A DNA stretch of 64,000 nt from Drosophila miranda (GCF_003369915.1 NC_046675.1:30938001-31002000); one strand, 5' to 3'; positions 11,455-23,260 are shown, numbered from the stretch's first letter. A program made the numbers and translations. Notes: generated by a model not told the origin, from the letters alone.

Positions 11455-12024
11455 CTAGATGAGGGCCAGTATAGCAGTTAGCACAAACGAGGCAGCGACC
11501 ATTGCATAACCAGTGGAGTACACTTCCTTGATCTTGAGGAAACGACCCGTGTCCCAGAAGAGATGGCGAATGCCGTTCGCTGTGTGATATCCCGCCGGAT
11601 AGGCGATGATGAACTTGAGGGCCGTCAATGTGGCGCCGCTCAGTTGGAGTCCCTCCACCATTGTCACATAATGGCTAATGTCGTGAGACGAAATCAGAGC
11701 GCCTAAACCCAAGGCCCAAACGCCAACGCCCAGAGCCATGCCAGTGCCGCGGTGCATGACCGACAGTATGGAGGTCAGCTGGGGCTGGTAAATGGACAAA
11801 TGGGGCGACAACTCGCGTCCCAGGCGTGCGTTCTTCTCGAAGTAGGTCTCATCCTTAATGGTTGAGCCGACGGAGACAACTTTCATCGATGCCTGGCGAT
11901 TGACAGCGGCCATCTTGAGGCCCTGGCGCAAGGCCGGCGACCGAATAAGAGTGCTGGAGAGTGCATACCTAAGGAAAACGTTTTAATTAGTTTTAATGTA
12001 TAAAATTGCGAAAATTACGTACAT
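11455..12024 (-). CDS. SdhC: Succinate dehydrogenase cytochrome b560 subunit
   Basis: Membrane-anchor subunit C of complex II; it helps bind heme b and ubiquinone in the inner mitochondrial membrane. The body exon 12- strand 11968-11455 reads YALSSTLIRSPALRQ and on to a stop after LTAILALI. The family motif HLSIYQPQL...HRGTG is present, then three hydrophobic segments and the heme-ligand region SHDISHY. The first bases of the start codon (AT) are at 12024-12023, at the end of a leader exon before a GTACGT donor, and the G is the first base of the body exon (11968), so a 54-base intron cuts the ATG. The result is 171 residues, usual for the family, with an N-terminal presequence rich in Ser and Arg and free of acids. 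Confidence 0.93.
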
Positions 12025-12149
12025 TTCAGTGTTTTTCTCGAATTGTATGTATGACCGTATACCAGAAGCTGAAAATTACCATTGACTCGCTTATCGCACA
12101 AAAATACCGATATTACGTTTTCCCTCTTATGTTTAACCCTTATTTAGGA

Positions 12150-12470
12150 CAGTATCAAATAAAAGGGAGTACTAAAATGATCTAGTCATGTAGAAAAGTG
12201 ATTCATCGAACGGATAAAATTATGTGGGGAGGGCTGAGCAAAATTGAGCAATAGCAACGATTGCTTTCTTACGTTTTTTTTGTTTGGCCTTTTACGCTAA
12301 AATCTTTTTTAGGCAAAATCCAATAAAAGCCAGTATTTAAAATAAACCAGTCAAGTAGAAAATAGGTTCATTAGCTGGATTAAATTATGTGGGCAGGGCT
12401 GAGAGATCTATCTAGCTAGTAATTCTAGACCGAATATCAAAATCGAGCAATATGATTTGCGATCAGGGAT
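12150..12470. repeat. Two copies of a dispersed repeat
   Basis: Two stretches, about 12150-12260 and 12285-12470, share GGGAGTA/GCCAGTA, GTAGAAAA, TTCAT, GGAT-AAATTATGTGGG-AGGGCTGAG, and the second continues with CTAGTAAT...GAATATCAAAA-CGAG. A third copy of the longer form lies at about 50880-51025. No coding capacity or clear termini are seen; likely an old non-autonomous element. Confidence 0.65.
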
Positions 12471-12681
12471 GGATTATGATTAACCCTTTATAGACCAGTG
12501 GGTATCGAACAACCACCCACGAAAACTGTCTGAATAATATCATTGTTTTTTATGTAAGTATAGAAGAATTATAATATGGATCTACACTAGTAAACAAACA
12601 GAATTATTTTCCGCTGTGTCAAGCTCAAGAGTTACCATTATTCAATTAAGGGGGCTAAGTGGGCTAAGTTCCATAACTCCA

Positions 12682-12692
12682 CGGTCACACTG
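12682..12692 (+). promoter_or_regulatory. Motif 1 core promoter element of Tctp
   Basis: CGGTCACACTG matches Ohler Motif 1 (YGGTCACACTR), bound by M1BP and common in ribosomal and other housekeeping promoters. A pyrimidine-rich TOP-like tract (TTTCTTTCTTTTTGCTC) follows at about 12700-12717, the probable start site. Confidence 0.7.
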
Positions 12693-12826
12693 TCCGCCAT
12701 TTTCTTTCTTTTTGCTCGAAATAGCGCGTGGCACGTTGTTCCCGCGGTCCCGGTTCGGTGCAGTTATAATAGCAGATTTGCAAGGAGTTTAAACGCCATC
12801 TTTTCGCCAATCCAACACCAGCAATC

Positions 12827-13345
12827 ATGAAAATCTTCAAGGATATCATCACCGGGGACGAGATGTTCGCCGACACCTACAAAATCAAGCTGGTCGATGA
12901 CGTAGTCTACGAGGTGTATGGCAAGCTGATCAGCCGTGAGGGCAGCGAAATTAAACTCGATGGTGCCAATGCATCTGCCGAGGAGGCCGATGAAGGCACA
13001 GATACCAACGTTGAGTCCGGTGTCGATGTGGTGCTGAATCATCGTCTGGTGGAATGCTTTGCATTCGGCGACAAGAAATCGTACACCCTCTACCTGAAGG
13101 ACTACATGAAGAAGGTGTTGGCCAAGCTGGCGGAGAAGTCTCCCGACCAGGTCGATGTCTTCAAGACCAACATGAACAAAGCCATGAAGGACATCTTGGG
13201 CCGCTTCAAGGAGCTGCAGTTCTTCACCGGCGAGTCCATGGACTGCGACGGCATGGTCGCCCTGGTCGAGTACCGCGAAATCGATGGCCAGAGCATTCCA
13301 GTGCTCATGTTCTTCAAGCACGGTCTCGAGGAGGAGAAGTGCTAA
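12827..13345 (+). CDS. Tctp: Translationally controlled tumor protein
   Basis: A single intronless frame of 172 residues, MKIFKDIITGDEMF to the end GLEEEKC, the full TCTP fold (usually about 170). Family signatures are visible: IFKDIITGDEMFADTY at the start, a central acidic loop (ASAEEADEGTD), FFTGESMDCDGMVALVEYR and IPVLMFFKHGLEEEKC. The protein is cytosolic and in flies works with Rheb and 14-3-3 in growth control and the DNA-damage response. Start chosen at the only Met upstream of the conserved region. Motif 1 and a TOP-like leader upstream suit its known translational control. Confidence 0.97.
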   Translation: MKIFKDIITGDEMFADTYKIKLVDDVVYEVYGKLISREGSEIKLDGANASAEEADEGTDTNVESGVDVVLNHRLVECFAFGDKKSYTLYLKDYMKKVLAKLAEKSPDQVDVFKTNMNKAMKDILGRFKELQFFTGESMDCDGMVALVEYREIDGQSIPVLMFFKHGLEEEKC

Positions 13346-15459
13346 GCTCTGAGTGTGCGTGTCTAGATTTTTTTTCTGCATGGGGAGACCATCGAAGACC
13401 TCCAACCTCAGGCCCTCAGCCACGGCTACAAAGAAGCAACGCTCCATGCAGCAGACGCACAGGAATGGGGCATCATCACCGGCCCCCCGCCCAGCCCAAC
13501 CAGAGGAACATACTCATGCATACCTTCTATATATTTATCCGATAATTAGTTACAATTTTGAAAGTCCTAAATTTATGTTACACTGCTGACGAATCCCCTG
13601 TACCGAGCGATGCGATTTTATTTGATTTATTAAGTACAACAAAATTTTCTATAATTTTCATTTCAATGTTTATTGTTTAAATGCAGAAGAGCAGGCAAAT
13701 TTGTGGTTGTAGCTAAATGCGAACCGGGAGAAACAAAAACCAAAATACAGTAGCTAAAACTAAATAAGAACAACTGAAACAACTATTGTAATTTGATAAC
13801 AAGGTAAAAATAATATTTTGATAGCAACAACGCAATTTTGTGTGCATTTTCGTTTATGTTTCAAACAGATATCGATCGAGAGAAATTACCGAAAAATGGA
13901 ACATAAGTACTGAATTAAACGGAAACCATATACAACTGTAAATACTAGCATGTCTGTACTTTTCATGGGCGGCGTCGATTCATTTTCGGGAAATTTACAG
14001 CTATGTATGAGTAGGTAGACGTCGCAGCCGCCGCCTGCATCTACCTGATGGGTGTGAGCGAGCGCAAAATCGAGAGGGGGTGAAGGGAGGGAGTTTGTCG
14101 CCATCTGAGTCATGCCGCGCCGGTCGGCTGGGAGTTTTTGGCCAACCGACATGTTATTGACCCTTGACAGTGATGTACAGACACACTCACAGGCGAGCAC
14201 ATGTCATGCGCAGTGCCATTTGGCATTGATTACTATTTTTTGCACGTTGCAGTGCAATTTGGCCTACTTTCGCACGTTGCATTCGACATAACCTCAATGG
14301 CCACTGGGCCCGCTTATCATTTTGAACAAACCAAATGTATTATTTCTAAAAATTTTCGCATGAATGTATTCATTTTTATATGCGCGTAGAGGCAAACCCA
14401 TACAAATGCCCTTCTGATGGGTGTGTGTGTGTGTGTGTGTGAGTAAAACGTGTCTACCTGTTGCCCGTCGCGTGAGAGAAAAGTACAGTGTGCACTCCCT
14501 GGAAAGGCAGCTCTCATGGAAAATGGGAATAAATTAAAATGAAATCAACTTGATGGTAATGTGTTTTTGAAATATATTTCAATAAAGATCTTTAATGAAT
14601 TTTGTGCATAAAAAATATAACATTTGATCGTTTAAACGTTGAGATGGCAATATAAATCAAACTCAAAATCTGTAGATAAACACAAACGATACTCTTCTGA
14701 AAAATTAAAATCTTATCTATTGAATATTTCGTGATTTTTTAGATAAGTTTGAATGGTATTGACCTTGTTCGGCATAAAATCATGTTCTTGCCAATGAACG
14801 ATTAAGGCCCGAGGGTCTTAGGGCTCCCCATATGAAACATTAAAACAACAATTCTATTCGGTTTACGTATAAAAATGCTAATAACAAATTATATTTTATT
14901 TCGTTCATAATTTTGATGCTGCAAACTGTGACAAGAACAGTTAGTTGACCCCAATTTATAGGGGAATGTGTTTGGAAATGTCAGTCAAACTAGTTACTAT
15001 TTGTAGGTATGTATGCTTCTGGCTTTTGATCATTCAGATTTTAAAAACAAGGTTATAAAAAGAGACTATATAGATTTACTCTTGCACAAGTTCTTTCGCT
15101 TATATTACAATTACACTATGCTTCTAGAAAACGACAGCACCGGCTGCCCTACTGCACACAAACATTCCGTTTTTTAATGCTTCAGTATAAATGGAATGAA
15201 TGCCGATCGCTTCTCAACAAATAAGTTAACAAAATTCGCCAAATATTACTCGTACAATTTAAGATTACACATGGTTGGTTTTTTTTTTTTTGGAGGGGTT
15301 TCGGAAGGTGTGTGGCGTGGTTAGTGGGTGGTGGCACCGACAAGATTGCCTAATAAACTAAAATTTAGATAAAAAAAATCCATTATCATCTTGGTCGAAC
15401 TACACAAAAATACAACACGCGCCGTTAAATATACATATACAAGATTATGTTCCGCTGCA
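13346..15459. other. Intergenic and 3' UTR sequence between Tctp and ZnT86D
   Basis: Convergent genes flank this 2.1-kb stretch, so much of it may be 3' UTR. No frame here has a good start or a recognisable domain. A (GT)11 run lies at 14421-14442 and a T-rich run near 15281-15292. Confidence 0.5.
14421..14442. repeat. (GT)n microsatellite
   Basis: Uninterrupted GT dinucleotides, about 11 units. Confidence 0.95.
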
Positions 15460-16718
15460 TCATACATAGTCGAGCTGTATGTAGATCTGTTTAACGCCCA
15501 CAGACTCGAAGATCATCCTCGTATGTGTCACCACATACTTAGGGTCGACATTCTTGGACACCTCCAGCTTAAGGGCGCCCACATAGACATCGGAACAGAG
15601 CGTCCAGAAGTGCGGCTCCTGCACGGCATATACGCCGGCCAGGCCGGTTACCTTCTGATAGCACTGCGGCAGTGATCGGTCCAACGAAGATGGTTGTCGC
15701 TGCATCAATATCAGTATGGACTCCTTAATCAGGCCCAGTACGCTAAGCGCAATCAGAAGGGAGATGAAAATCGAGCAAATTGGATCCGCTATCATCCAGC
15801 CGAACATTTGCATCAACACAGCCGATATGATGACACCCACAGAGCCGAGGGTGTCGGCCAGAATGTGCAGGAAGACGCCGCGCATAATCTGGGAATTGCT
15901 GCCGCCCATGTCGCCGTGGGAATGACCGTGACTGTCGTGGTCGTGCGAGTGGCCATGACCTAGAAAGAAGAGCAACAATTTGAAGCTGAAATTGAAAGTG
16001 AACCGTTTTCGCGGCTGATTTACCATTATCCAAGGTGATGGCCTCATGATTGTGATTGTTAATGTCGCTGTGACTATGGGAGTGGCCGTGTCCTTGATTG
16101 GCAACGCTGCCGCCACCGCCGTGGGAGTGTCCGTGTCCGCCTCCACCATGCGAGTGCCCATGGCCGCCATGATTAAACGCATAGATTCCGACTAGGTTTA
16201 CCAGGAGCCCCAGCACGGAAACCACAAAGAGACGCTCGTGCTTCACCTCGGGCGGCTCCAATAACCGTTCCACACCCTCGGACAATATGAAGAAGGCGAT
16301 GAATAGCAGGAACAGGCTATTGACGAATCCTGCCAGCACTTCGGCACGCACATATCCATAGGAGAATTTATCGTTTGCCTTCCACTTCGTAATTACCGAG
16401 GCAGCCAGACCGGCCAAGAGACCCGTGCAATCGAAGAACATGTGAAACGAGTCAGAGATCAGACCTAGGCGATAAACATTGAGAGCATTGTAAAGCCTGG
16501 ATAAGATTAACACCAATTGAATTTGAGGGGTACACACCCAGGCTGTTTGTCAAAATGCCATAGAAAAGCTCGACGAAGGCAAAACTCAGGTTGAGGAGCA
16601 GAAACAGAAACAAATTGCGCGAGTTTCGATCCGAGAAAATGAGCCGCCTCCAGCTGTTTAACTGTTCTTTGACCCGGTAGCCGAAGCTACTGCGGTCCTT
16701 GTGCGACAGCGGTATCAT
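15460..16718 (-). CDS. ZnT86D: Zinc transporter of the cation diffusion facilitator family (ZnT5/7 type)
   Basis: Exons (-) are 16718-16538, 16464-16024 and 15959-15460, giving 373 residues. It is predicted to move zinc from cytosol into the early secretory pathway, as ZnT7 does. The CDF metal-site residues are visible in two helices: GLISDSFHMFFDC (His and Asp, TM2) and HILADTLGSVG (His and Asp, TM5). Between TM4 and TM5 lies a cytosolic loop of GHGHSHGGGG-type His repeats, split by the second intron. A C-terminal cytosolic domain (SLDRSLPQCYQKV...) follows. Both introns are phase 1 and join cleanly (NSLG|LISD, LDNG|HGHS). The His-rich loop is made of near-repeats that may vary in length between strains. 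Confidence 0.95.
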
Positions 16719-16739
16719 AATTGGGAAACGTGTAAATCT

Positions 16740-17116
16740 GCAAAGACACCAAACACGAGAAATCTATAAAACATACGCTTTACGCTGCTGTTATCAGGTC
16801 CGTCATTTGTTTGCATACGTGGTATAATCGGTGTGGCTTAGCCGTTGACTTCCTCCAGCTGGCTGGCTGGCTACTTCTGCTGCAAACACTTGTTCTGGCC
16901 TGGCCCCCAAAAGAATGTACATATGTCTGCGGCGTCGGCGGCCATTATTTTATTGTGCAAATTACCTCACAACGCACAACGCTTCCTGCTACGTCGTCGA
17001 CCAGGCCGACGGTAGTCTTATTTGCACAGGTTGTCCGTTGCACACTGTTGCGTGCAGTTAATGTTTAACTAAGCGTCTTTAATTTAATTCATCTTCAAAA
17101 AACGAGAAAATTTGTA
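16740..17116. other. Non-coding spacer upstream of ZnT86D
   Basis: No gene is seen. The 5' end of ZnT86D must lie here, but no TATA or Motif 1 element is evident. Confidence 0.4.
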
Positions 17117-17555
17117 TTGGCCAGAAATCTGCCGTGTTGTCACAAATATTGGGGTAACCTCATAAACATATTCGCTCCACTAATCGCTGCGTTCGTTGTG
17201 AATGGATACAACCCATCTAAAAGTCTGCTACGTCAGCGGCCGCAGGGAATGACAAAACAAATAAACAACTGCTGCATTAAATTTAAATGTCTTGTACATA
17301 TTACTAAATATATTCTTCATGTATTATTTTCATGTGTGTTGGCCAGCAATCTGCCGTGTTGTCACAAATATTGGGGTAACCACATAAACAAATTCGCTGC
17401 GTTCGCTGTGAATGGATACAGTTGCAAGCCAGCTAAATGTCAGCTGGGTACAACTTTCCACGTCCGCGGCCGCAGGGAATGACAAAACAAATAAACAACA
17501 GCTGTATTCAATTTAAATGTTTTTTATACATTAATAAATATATTCTTCATGTAAC
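17117..17555. repeat. Tandem duplication, 222-bp unit, two copies
   Basis: Copy 1 starts TTGGCCAGAAATCTGCCG at 17117 and copy 2 TTGGCCAGCAATCTGCCG at 17339. Both hold TGTTGTCACAAATATTGGGG, GTGAATGGATACA, a GCGGCCGCAGGGAATGAC block and end near TATATTCTTCATGTA. The copies differ by small indels in the middle and by scattered substitutions. No coding potential is seen. Confidence 0.9.
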
Positions 17556-17961
17556 CGAATAATAATTATCATAATGAGTAAATAGTATTTCGCTTGTCAC
17601 AGGTGCAGATCGCGTGTTAACGTGTTAGCGTTAAAAGTGAATGTCGATGGCCGAAGAAGAAGCACTGAACAATGCATAGTTTATTTAAAAACTAGAATTA
17701 TTCTGCCAACGTCATTAGCTATAAGGAAACTATCTCACAGCAGCAACGAGAGTATACAAAAAACTTTAGATCCCACAATTGTGTACACCAGCTGGTGCCA
17801 ACACTTATCAAAACAACAATAAACTCAAGCAAATGTCCCTTACATCAATAAGAAAGCAAGTTTATTCAACATTTTACACACAGCAGAGTCCTAGTGCTCT
17901 CCCATACAATCCAATTCATTGTAAAACGAATGCGACTATAAAAATGCGTTGATAAAACATT
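17556..17961. other. Spacer 3' of RpS25, no gene seen
   Basis: The longest frame (17622-17822, +) has no ATG and no domain. Part of this sequence will be RpS25 3' UTR. Confidence 0.4.
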
Positions 17962-18685
17962 TTACGCTTCATCACCCTTGGTTGCACGTGTGTAGATCAC
18001 CTGGGAATGATGTTGCACGACCTGCTTGATCAGACCTGAAAGCGAAAAGAATACGTTTGAGAATTAGTAAATGATTTGTTTGGAAATTGTAATTTAGATA
18101 ACATACCCTTGTCGCGCAGCTCGATGAGAGCACGCTTGGCCAGAGATCCGCGGATCTTCAAACGCTCAGAGACCACCGAGGGGGTGATGAGCTTGTAGGC
18201 AGGCACCTCCTTGTACAGCTTCTCGTAGGTAGGCTTGTCGAACAGAACCTGGTTGTTCAACTTGTCCCTAACCTTGCCCTTGGACCACTTCTTCTTCTTG
18301 GCCTTGCCGCCGCCAGAGCCCTCCTTCTTCTTCTGTGTCTTTTGCGGCTGCTTGGCCGACGACTTTGCGTCCTTCTTAGGCGGCTGCACGGAAAAAGAGG
18401 CGAGAAGAGATATTCACATTAATGTGGGTTCACTCAAAACAATTCACTTAAGTGGACAATTGTTGCCACCAGCAGCAGCACCTAGAGCATCGCCGCCTGC
18501 TTTCGAGGTTAGGGCGTGCTTCTGTTTTTCCTCCATTTTTTCACGTTTTCCAGCCCATTGGTAGGCAGAATTTCATGGCACAGCACTTGGGCAACACTTC
18601 ATTCATGTTTTTCTTTCAATTGTCCGCCGTTTTCACACTAAAAATCAAGTATTTTCGCAAAATTCTAAAGCAGCGAACTCACCAT
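17962..18685 (-). CDS. RpS25: Ribosomal protein eS25
   Basis: Exons (-) are 18685-18683 (the ATG alone), 18383-18107 and 18035-17962, giving 117 residues. The leader exon ends ATG|GTGAGT and the second exon opens CCGCCTAAGAAGGACGC (PPKKDAK), the standard eS25 start. A lysine-rich tail (QKTQKKKEG...[11 protein letters not shown]) precedes the winged-helix core with [11 protein letters not shown] and [14 protein letters not shown], and the C-terminus [18 protein letters not shown] is on the last exon. Cytosolic 40S subunit protein. A pyrimidine-rich stretch (CCATCTTTCTGC) just upstream of the ATG is TOP-like. Confidence 0.96.
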
Positions 18686-18784
18686 CGTGAAAAGTCAATG
18701 CAGAAAGATGGAGGGCGGAAATCGCCAGAGTTACCACCCCTCTGGCGAACAACACAGGGCTGCATGCTCACATTTCGTGCCGTC

Positions 18785-18792
18785 TATCGATA
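18785..18792. promoter_or_regulatory. DRE (TATCGATA)
   Basis: A perfect DREF site in the 279-base gap between the divergent RpS25 and ZAD genes; it could serve either. Confidence 0.65.
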
Positions 18793-18963
18793 GTTCGTGA
18801 AACAGTGACATCAATAGCAGCATCGATTTAAATTTTATACCCACCACTAGCGATCAGCTGTCGCGATTAATCGAGGCACTGCCAGATCTATTGGATTTGT
18901 GGGGCAGATTTTCCCGTGGACGAAACAAATTTAAATAATTTCCAAACCAATTAATTTAACAGA

Positions 18964-20266
18964 ATGAATCAGTTCTGCCGCACTTGCGGCAAAACAATAG
19001 TCACAGAAAACAGCCTCCGGATCTTCTCGCGGGAGGGTCGCCAGCTGCTGCTCTGTGTGCGAACCATAGCAAATTGCTGGGTGAGTAAAAAAACCGACGT
19101 AAATGAAGGCAAACAACTAATGAATGGATCCTTTCAGCTGCAGAATGACCCTGAATTCCCGTGCTATATGTGCGCAGACTGCCAGAAGCTGCTCAGAAAG
19201 GTGTGTCGCTTCCGCAGGCGGTGTGCGAAAATTGAAAAATACCTGACCAGACGAAAGGTAAAATTGACTCTGGGCGAAGGTCCGGCTTCGGTGTCGTTAC
19301 AACTACCCGCTCAGCAAGTGGTAGCTGCAGACGATCCGTTGGGGATCGACGAGCTGTTGGTAGCCAACGAAATCAAAGTGGAGGATGAACTGGTGGATGA
19401 GCAGAAGGCTTATGAAGCCGAAAGGTATCTCGGAAAACATCTCGAAGATTGCAGCTATGAAGACGACCAGGACCAGGCCGACGACTACTTACCGCTTCAA
19501 GCAGAGTATGGAGAATCGGAGACTGAGGCAGTAATTGCTACTGCCAAAAGCGAAACTGAACCCCCAGTCACAGGGTCCAACAAAACGAAGGGCAAAATTA
19601 AGGCCAATAAGCAAACAATGCGCCTGGGACGAAAACTCATTCACGTCAAGGTGATTGACGATGCTAATCCCAAACGAATTGTGGATCGGGACAGCCAAAT
19701 CGCCAAGCCCTGTATCTGTGAGCACTGCGGCCGCCAATTCCGCGACACCAGCAATCTGAATGTCCACCTGTTGCGGCACACGGGCACCAAACCGTTCGAG
19801 TGCGAGATATGCCATCAGAAGTGCTACACACTGCATCTACTGCGACGGCACCAGCTGAAGCATACAGAGGGGCCCTACGCCTGCACCTTCTGCGGACTCA
19901 AGTACAGCACAAACAGCTCTCGGGTCCGACATGAACGGTGAGTAGTAGACACCGACAGAAGAATTGGTTTTTTTTACTTGAATTGCAATGCCCTGTTTGC
20001 AGCGAGGCATGCAAAAAAGGACGAGCACCCCAATCCAAATGGGAGATTATCAAGAAGGGCGAACGTACTTTCCAGTGAGTTCTCAATTAAATATTGTTGC
20101 TTACTCATTAACCAACCTTTTCTATAGCTGCGAAGTCTGTGATCTGTGGTTCTTGAGGGCCGGCAACTTTACGCAGCACATTAAATCCACCAGTCATATC
20201 GAAAACGAACGCCGAAAGAAGCGAAAAACCAAAACGGTGCAGCAACAGTCAAGCATAAATACATGA
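18964..20266 (+). CDS. ZAD C2H2 zinc-finger protein
   Basis: Exons are 18964-19080, 19138-19937, 20003-20074 and 20128-20266. The N-terminus MNQFCRTCGK with CYMCADC near residue 60 is a zinc-finger associated domain (ZAD), the insect dimerisation module of many fly transcription factors. An acidic linker follows. C2H2 fingers are CEHCGRQFRDTSNLNVHLLRH, CEICHQKCYTLHLLRRHQLKH, CTFCGLKYSTNSSRVRHER...C, and a last one CEVCDLWFLRAGNFTQHIKSTSH. Introns are phase 0, 2 and 2 and all keep frame. The stop is 32 bases from that of the convergent gene A. Likely a nuclear DNA-binding protein; the target is unknown. I do not assign a symbol. Confidence 0.88.
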
Positions 20267-20298
20267 AACAATATAACATTGGAAAGACAAATACGATT

Positions 20299-22923
20299 TT
20301 ATTCAATATCAGCTGTTACACTCTCATGAACCTTTCTTAAATTCTCCTGGTGCATTTTGGTGTTCTCGTGCGTTTTTAAATTTGTTTTGTACCGGAAATG
20401 AACATTACAAAGTTCACACCTGAAAGGAAAAAAAACCGTATGTATTCAACTATTATTGGAAACGGATCTCAAACAGGTCTACATACCGATGTGGTCGCTC
20501 GCCCGAGTGTATAAGTTTGTGAGCTTTGAGCTTGGTGCGCTGATAGAAGCCCTTCTGGCAGACGTCACATTTCAGTGGCCTCTCCTTGTGTACCCTTTCG
20601 TGCTGCTTGAGCATCGCTGGTGCATTATAGCTCTTGTCGCACAGCTTGCACTTGAAGGCATTTGCCTCTGCATGCGATTTAATGTGCCAGGCAAGGGCGT
20701 ACTTCGAGACATAGCTCTTGTCGCAAGTTTCGCAAAAGAAGCGCTGTGTTGGTTGCTTGTTTGGTTCTCTGTTCCTCGAATTGTGGTGTATTTTCACGCC
20801 ATGAAATTTGCTAAAACGAAACCACATCTCAATGTGAACTTCTAATCTTGATTTAATTGCATTGACGACTTACCCTTCGTGAGTGTAACGCGCGCCCGCA
20901 TTTGAAAATGCTTCGGGGCAATGCCTGCATACAAAAGGCAGCTCGCCCTTGTGACGGACTCGTATGTGTATGTTCCTCATGTAGGCATCGTAGAATTTCA
21001 TGGGGCATTCCGTGCACTGGTAGTTCTTCGTGCGGGTGTGACGGAGCATATGAATTTGCAAATTGTGAACCAAATGGAAGGCCGAACCGCATTGATCGCA
21101 CACATAGTTTGGGGGCTTTTCCCTCATCTTAGCGAGACGTTGGCGTTCCCGCTCCCGCTTCAATTTGGCGTTCACCTTTCTTGGCTGTGTCTCGCTAGCC
21201 TTTGCCTTCTTTGCCTTTGTCGGTTTCTTGTCCTGCTGCTTCTTGGCTTCTTCGCTTTCCTCCTCCATGACGTCATCCATGTAATCTTCGATGGCATCTT
21301 CTATGGTCTGTTCGTCTCCGGAATCAGCTTTCATTTTTCTTGCCGGCTTCTCAGGTGTGACTTTATCCTGACCAATCAATTCGATAACGAGCTCCTTAAG
21401 AATGTCGGTCCCACGAGCAACGCTGAGTGGGTCCGATGGGTCAGCGTTGATATCTTCTTCCAGGGGCTCCAGCATTTCTATATTCGGGCTAAGGATAGTG
21501 CTCTGTGCCTTAGCATAATTTACCTCATCCTCTTCCTTACAAATCAAACCCAAGGGCCACTCATTTGCTGCCGTTTCATGAAAATTCTGAGCCGATTCCA
21601 ACTCTACTTCGACCGCTGCAATATTACACTCGGGATTACCCTGCGTTAGCTTCACCTCCGTACTTATGACCTTCTCACGGAAGTCGATCGCAGTGTTCAG
21701 GGCCGACTCACAATCCGGACACATGTAACGTGGTCCGCCTTCGATGCTCGTGAGCTGTGAAATAGCAAAGTGTTTGAATTCAAGTCCCTGAATGGAATGT
21801 AGTCGAGACATACCCAAACTCCGCAAATGACTTCAATGCGATACAGATAAACAGCGTTCTGCTTGAGGAACAGATCTTTGGAGTTCGAGTCAAATTGATA
21901 CTCCTGATAGCAGGCCCGACATTTCATCAACTGACTAAAAGATCCCTTGTTGTCCTCGCCTGCCAGGGGATCGTCATCATCGAGAAACATGGATTCAAGG
22001 GAGTCATCGTCCTCAATAGGCGGACTTTCGCACGAAGGGGCCGATGGGTCTTCCGTTTGATAAGTGTCATATTCCGTGTCATCGTTTAGCTGGTGTTCTC
22101 CTTGCTCGGCGCTGCTAATTAATAATGAATTGTATGTTCATTAAACATTTAAACTAGAGTATGGTGCTGTGAAACTGTATTGCCACGCAGGATACAACTA
22201 GACAAGGTACGGCCATCCCGATTTTCGTTTGTTTTGCAATCGGTAATATGTTTGATTGGGGTGGAGTGGTATTGAGGCGCAGACGGAGGCGGTTATGCCA
22301 CTTATTTTAAAATAATTTTCGCAAATCCTATGCCAATGGTTATAGTCGATTTCTAGAGCATCTAACCATTGATAAATGTTTCAGTTTACCATTGTTCTCC
22401 ACTGTAAAAAGAACCAAAAATATATAATATAGTTGCGCACTATATATATGCATAGTTGTTTTTCGTACTGTGTGAACTATCCCCACTTTTCTCGAGCGCC
22501 ATTGACCCAAAATACCACCACTACCCAAGCAAGAGAGCGCTTGCGATGGCTGTACCTTTTTGTAGTTGTATCATGCTGCCACGCACACACACACACCTTT
22601 ATACTGGAATGCAGTTTTTGTTCGTGTGGCCAATTAATAACTAGAAAAGTTACTTACTCTGTCGGCGAACCTAATTTTTTGTCCTTGAATAACAATAAAC
22701 ATTGCTCTGGAATGGCTTCGGGGCGCAGACGAAGTCGCCTTTTACTATTCATACTGTCGGCATAATAAAAGTCAGTCTTTTTAAAATGATTTTCGCAAAT
22801 CCTTTGATTTGTGTATTCGATTTCCAGCGAATCTGCCCATAACTTCCGTTTTTGTTCATTAACTGGCATTCTAAACGTTTTCAGGTTGGTTCTCTTTCGA
22901 CAGGCACCGCAGTAGCTCGACAT
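20299..22923 (-). CDS. THAP-ZAD-C2H2 zinc-finger protein, paralog A
   Basis: Exons (-) are 22923-22658, 22114-21814, 21754-20874, 20810-20487 and 20419-20299, 630 residues. An N-terminal THAP-type C2CH finger (YCGACRKR ... ICENHF) spans about 1-85. A ZAD follows (KCRACYQEY near 153, YMCPDC on the next exon). Then an acidic, Lys-rich linker with a poly-acidic segment, and seven C2H2 fingers from about residue 405 (CDQCGSAFHLVHNLQIHMLRH first; CELCNVHFRYKTNLKTH last). The second acceptor is a TAGCAG tandem site (22115 or 22112), allowing one residue to be added or skipped. Its first intron is phase 2, unlike the phase 1 of paralogs B-D, and its THAP domain is the most diverged. D. melanogaster has ZAD genes such as CG6689 in this neighbourhood, but orthology is not shown here. 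Confidence 0.9.
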
Positions 22924-23200
22924 ATTTCTTTAGTTTCTCTAAAAAAAAAGACACTAAACGTATGTAAATACACATGGGTCAAGTTCAATACAAGCAAACA
23001 CACACAGACACAAGCGCAAAATTATTAGAACCACTAATAATTAATGTGCATGTGCATGCAAATGTTAGTGTCAGTGCCTGCAGCGTCCGAAATAAACAAA
23101 AAAAGGTCACTTGACTAATTTTCCTTACCTTTTACAGGTATTATACCATGAACCAAATGTTAAAAAAAAGTGACGCTTCTTTTTCACTGATTTGTTGAGA

Positions 23201-23260
23201 TATCGATAGAATTAAGGAACCGAATGGATTATTTATTCGATTATATCGAAAGTGTGACCA
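23201..23260 (-). promoter_or_regulatory. DRE plus Motif 1 upstream of paralog A
   Basis: TATCGATA at 23201-23208 and AGTGTGACCA (complement of TGGTCACACT, Motif 1) at 23251-23260, about 280-340 bases upstream of the start codon. Confidence 0.7.

Noticed and set aside
17622-17822. 66-codon frame between the tandem repeat and RpS25
   Set aside because: No ATG, no domain, AT-biased random composition; likely 3' UTR or spacer.
20921-21649. 242-codon frame on the + strand
   Set aside because: Antisense shadow of the third exon of THAP-ZAD paralog A.
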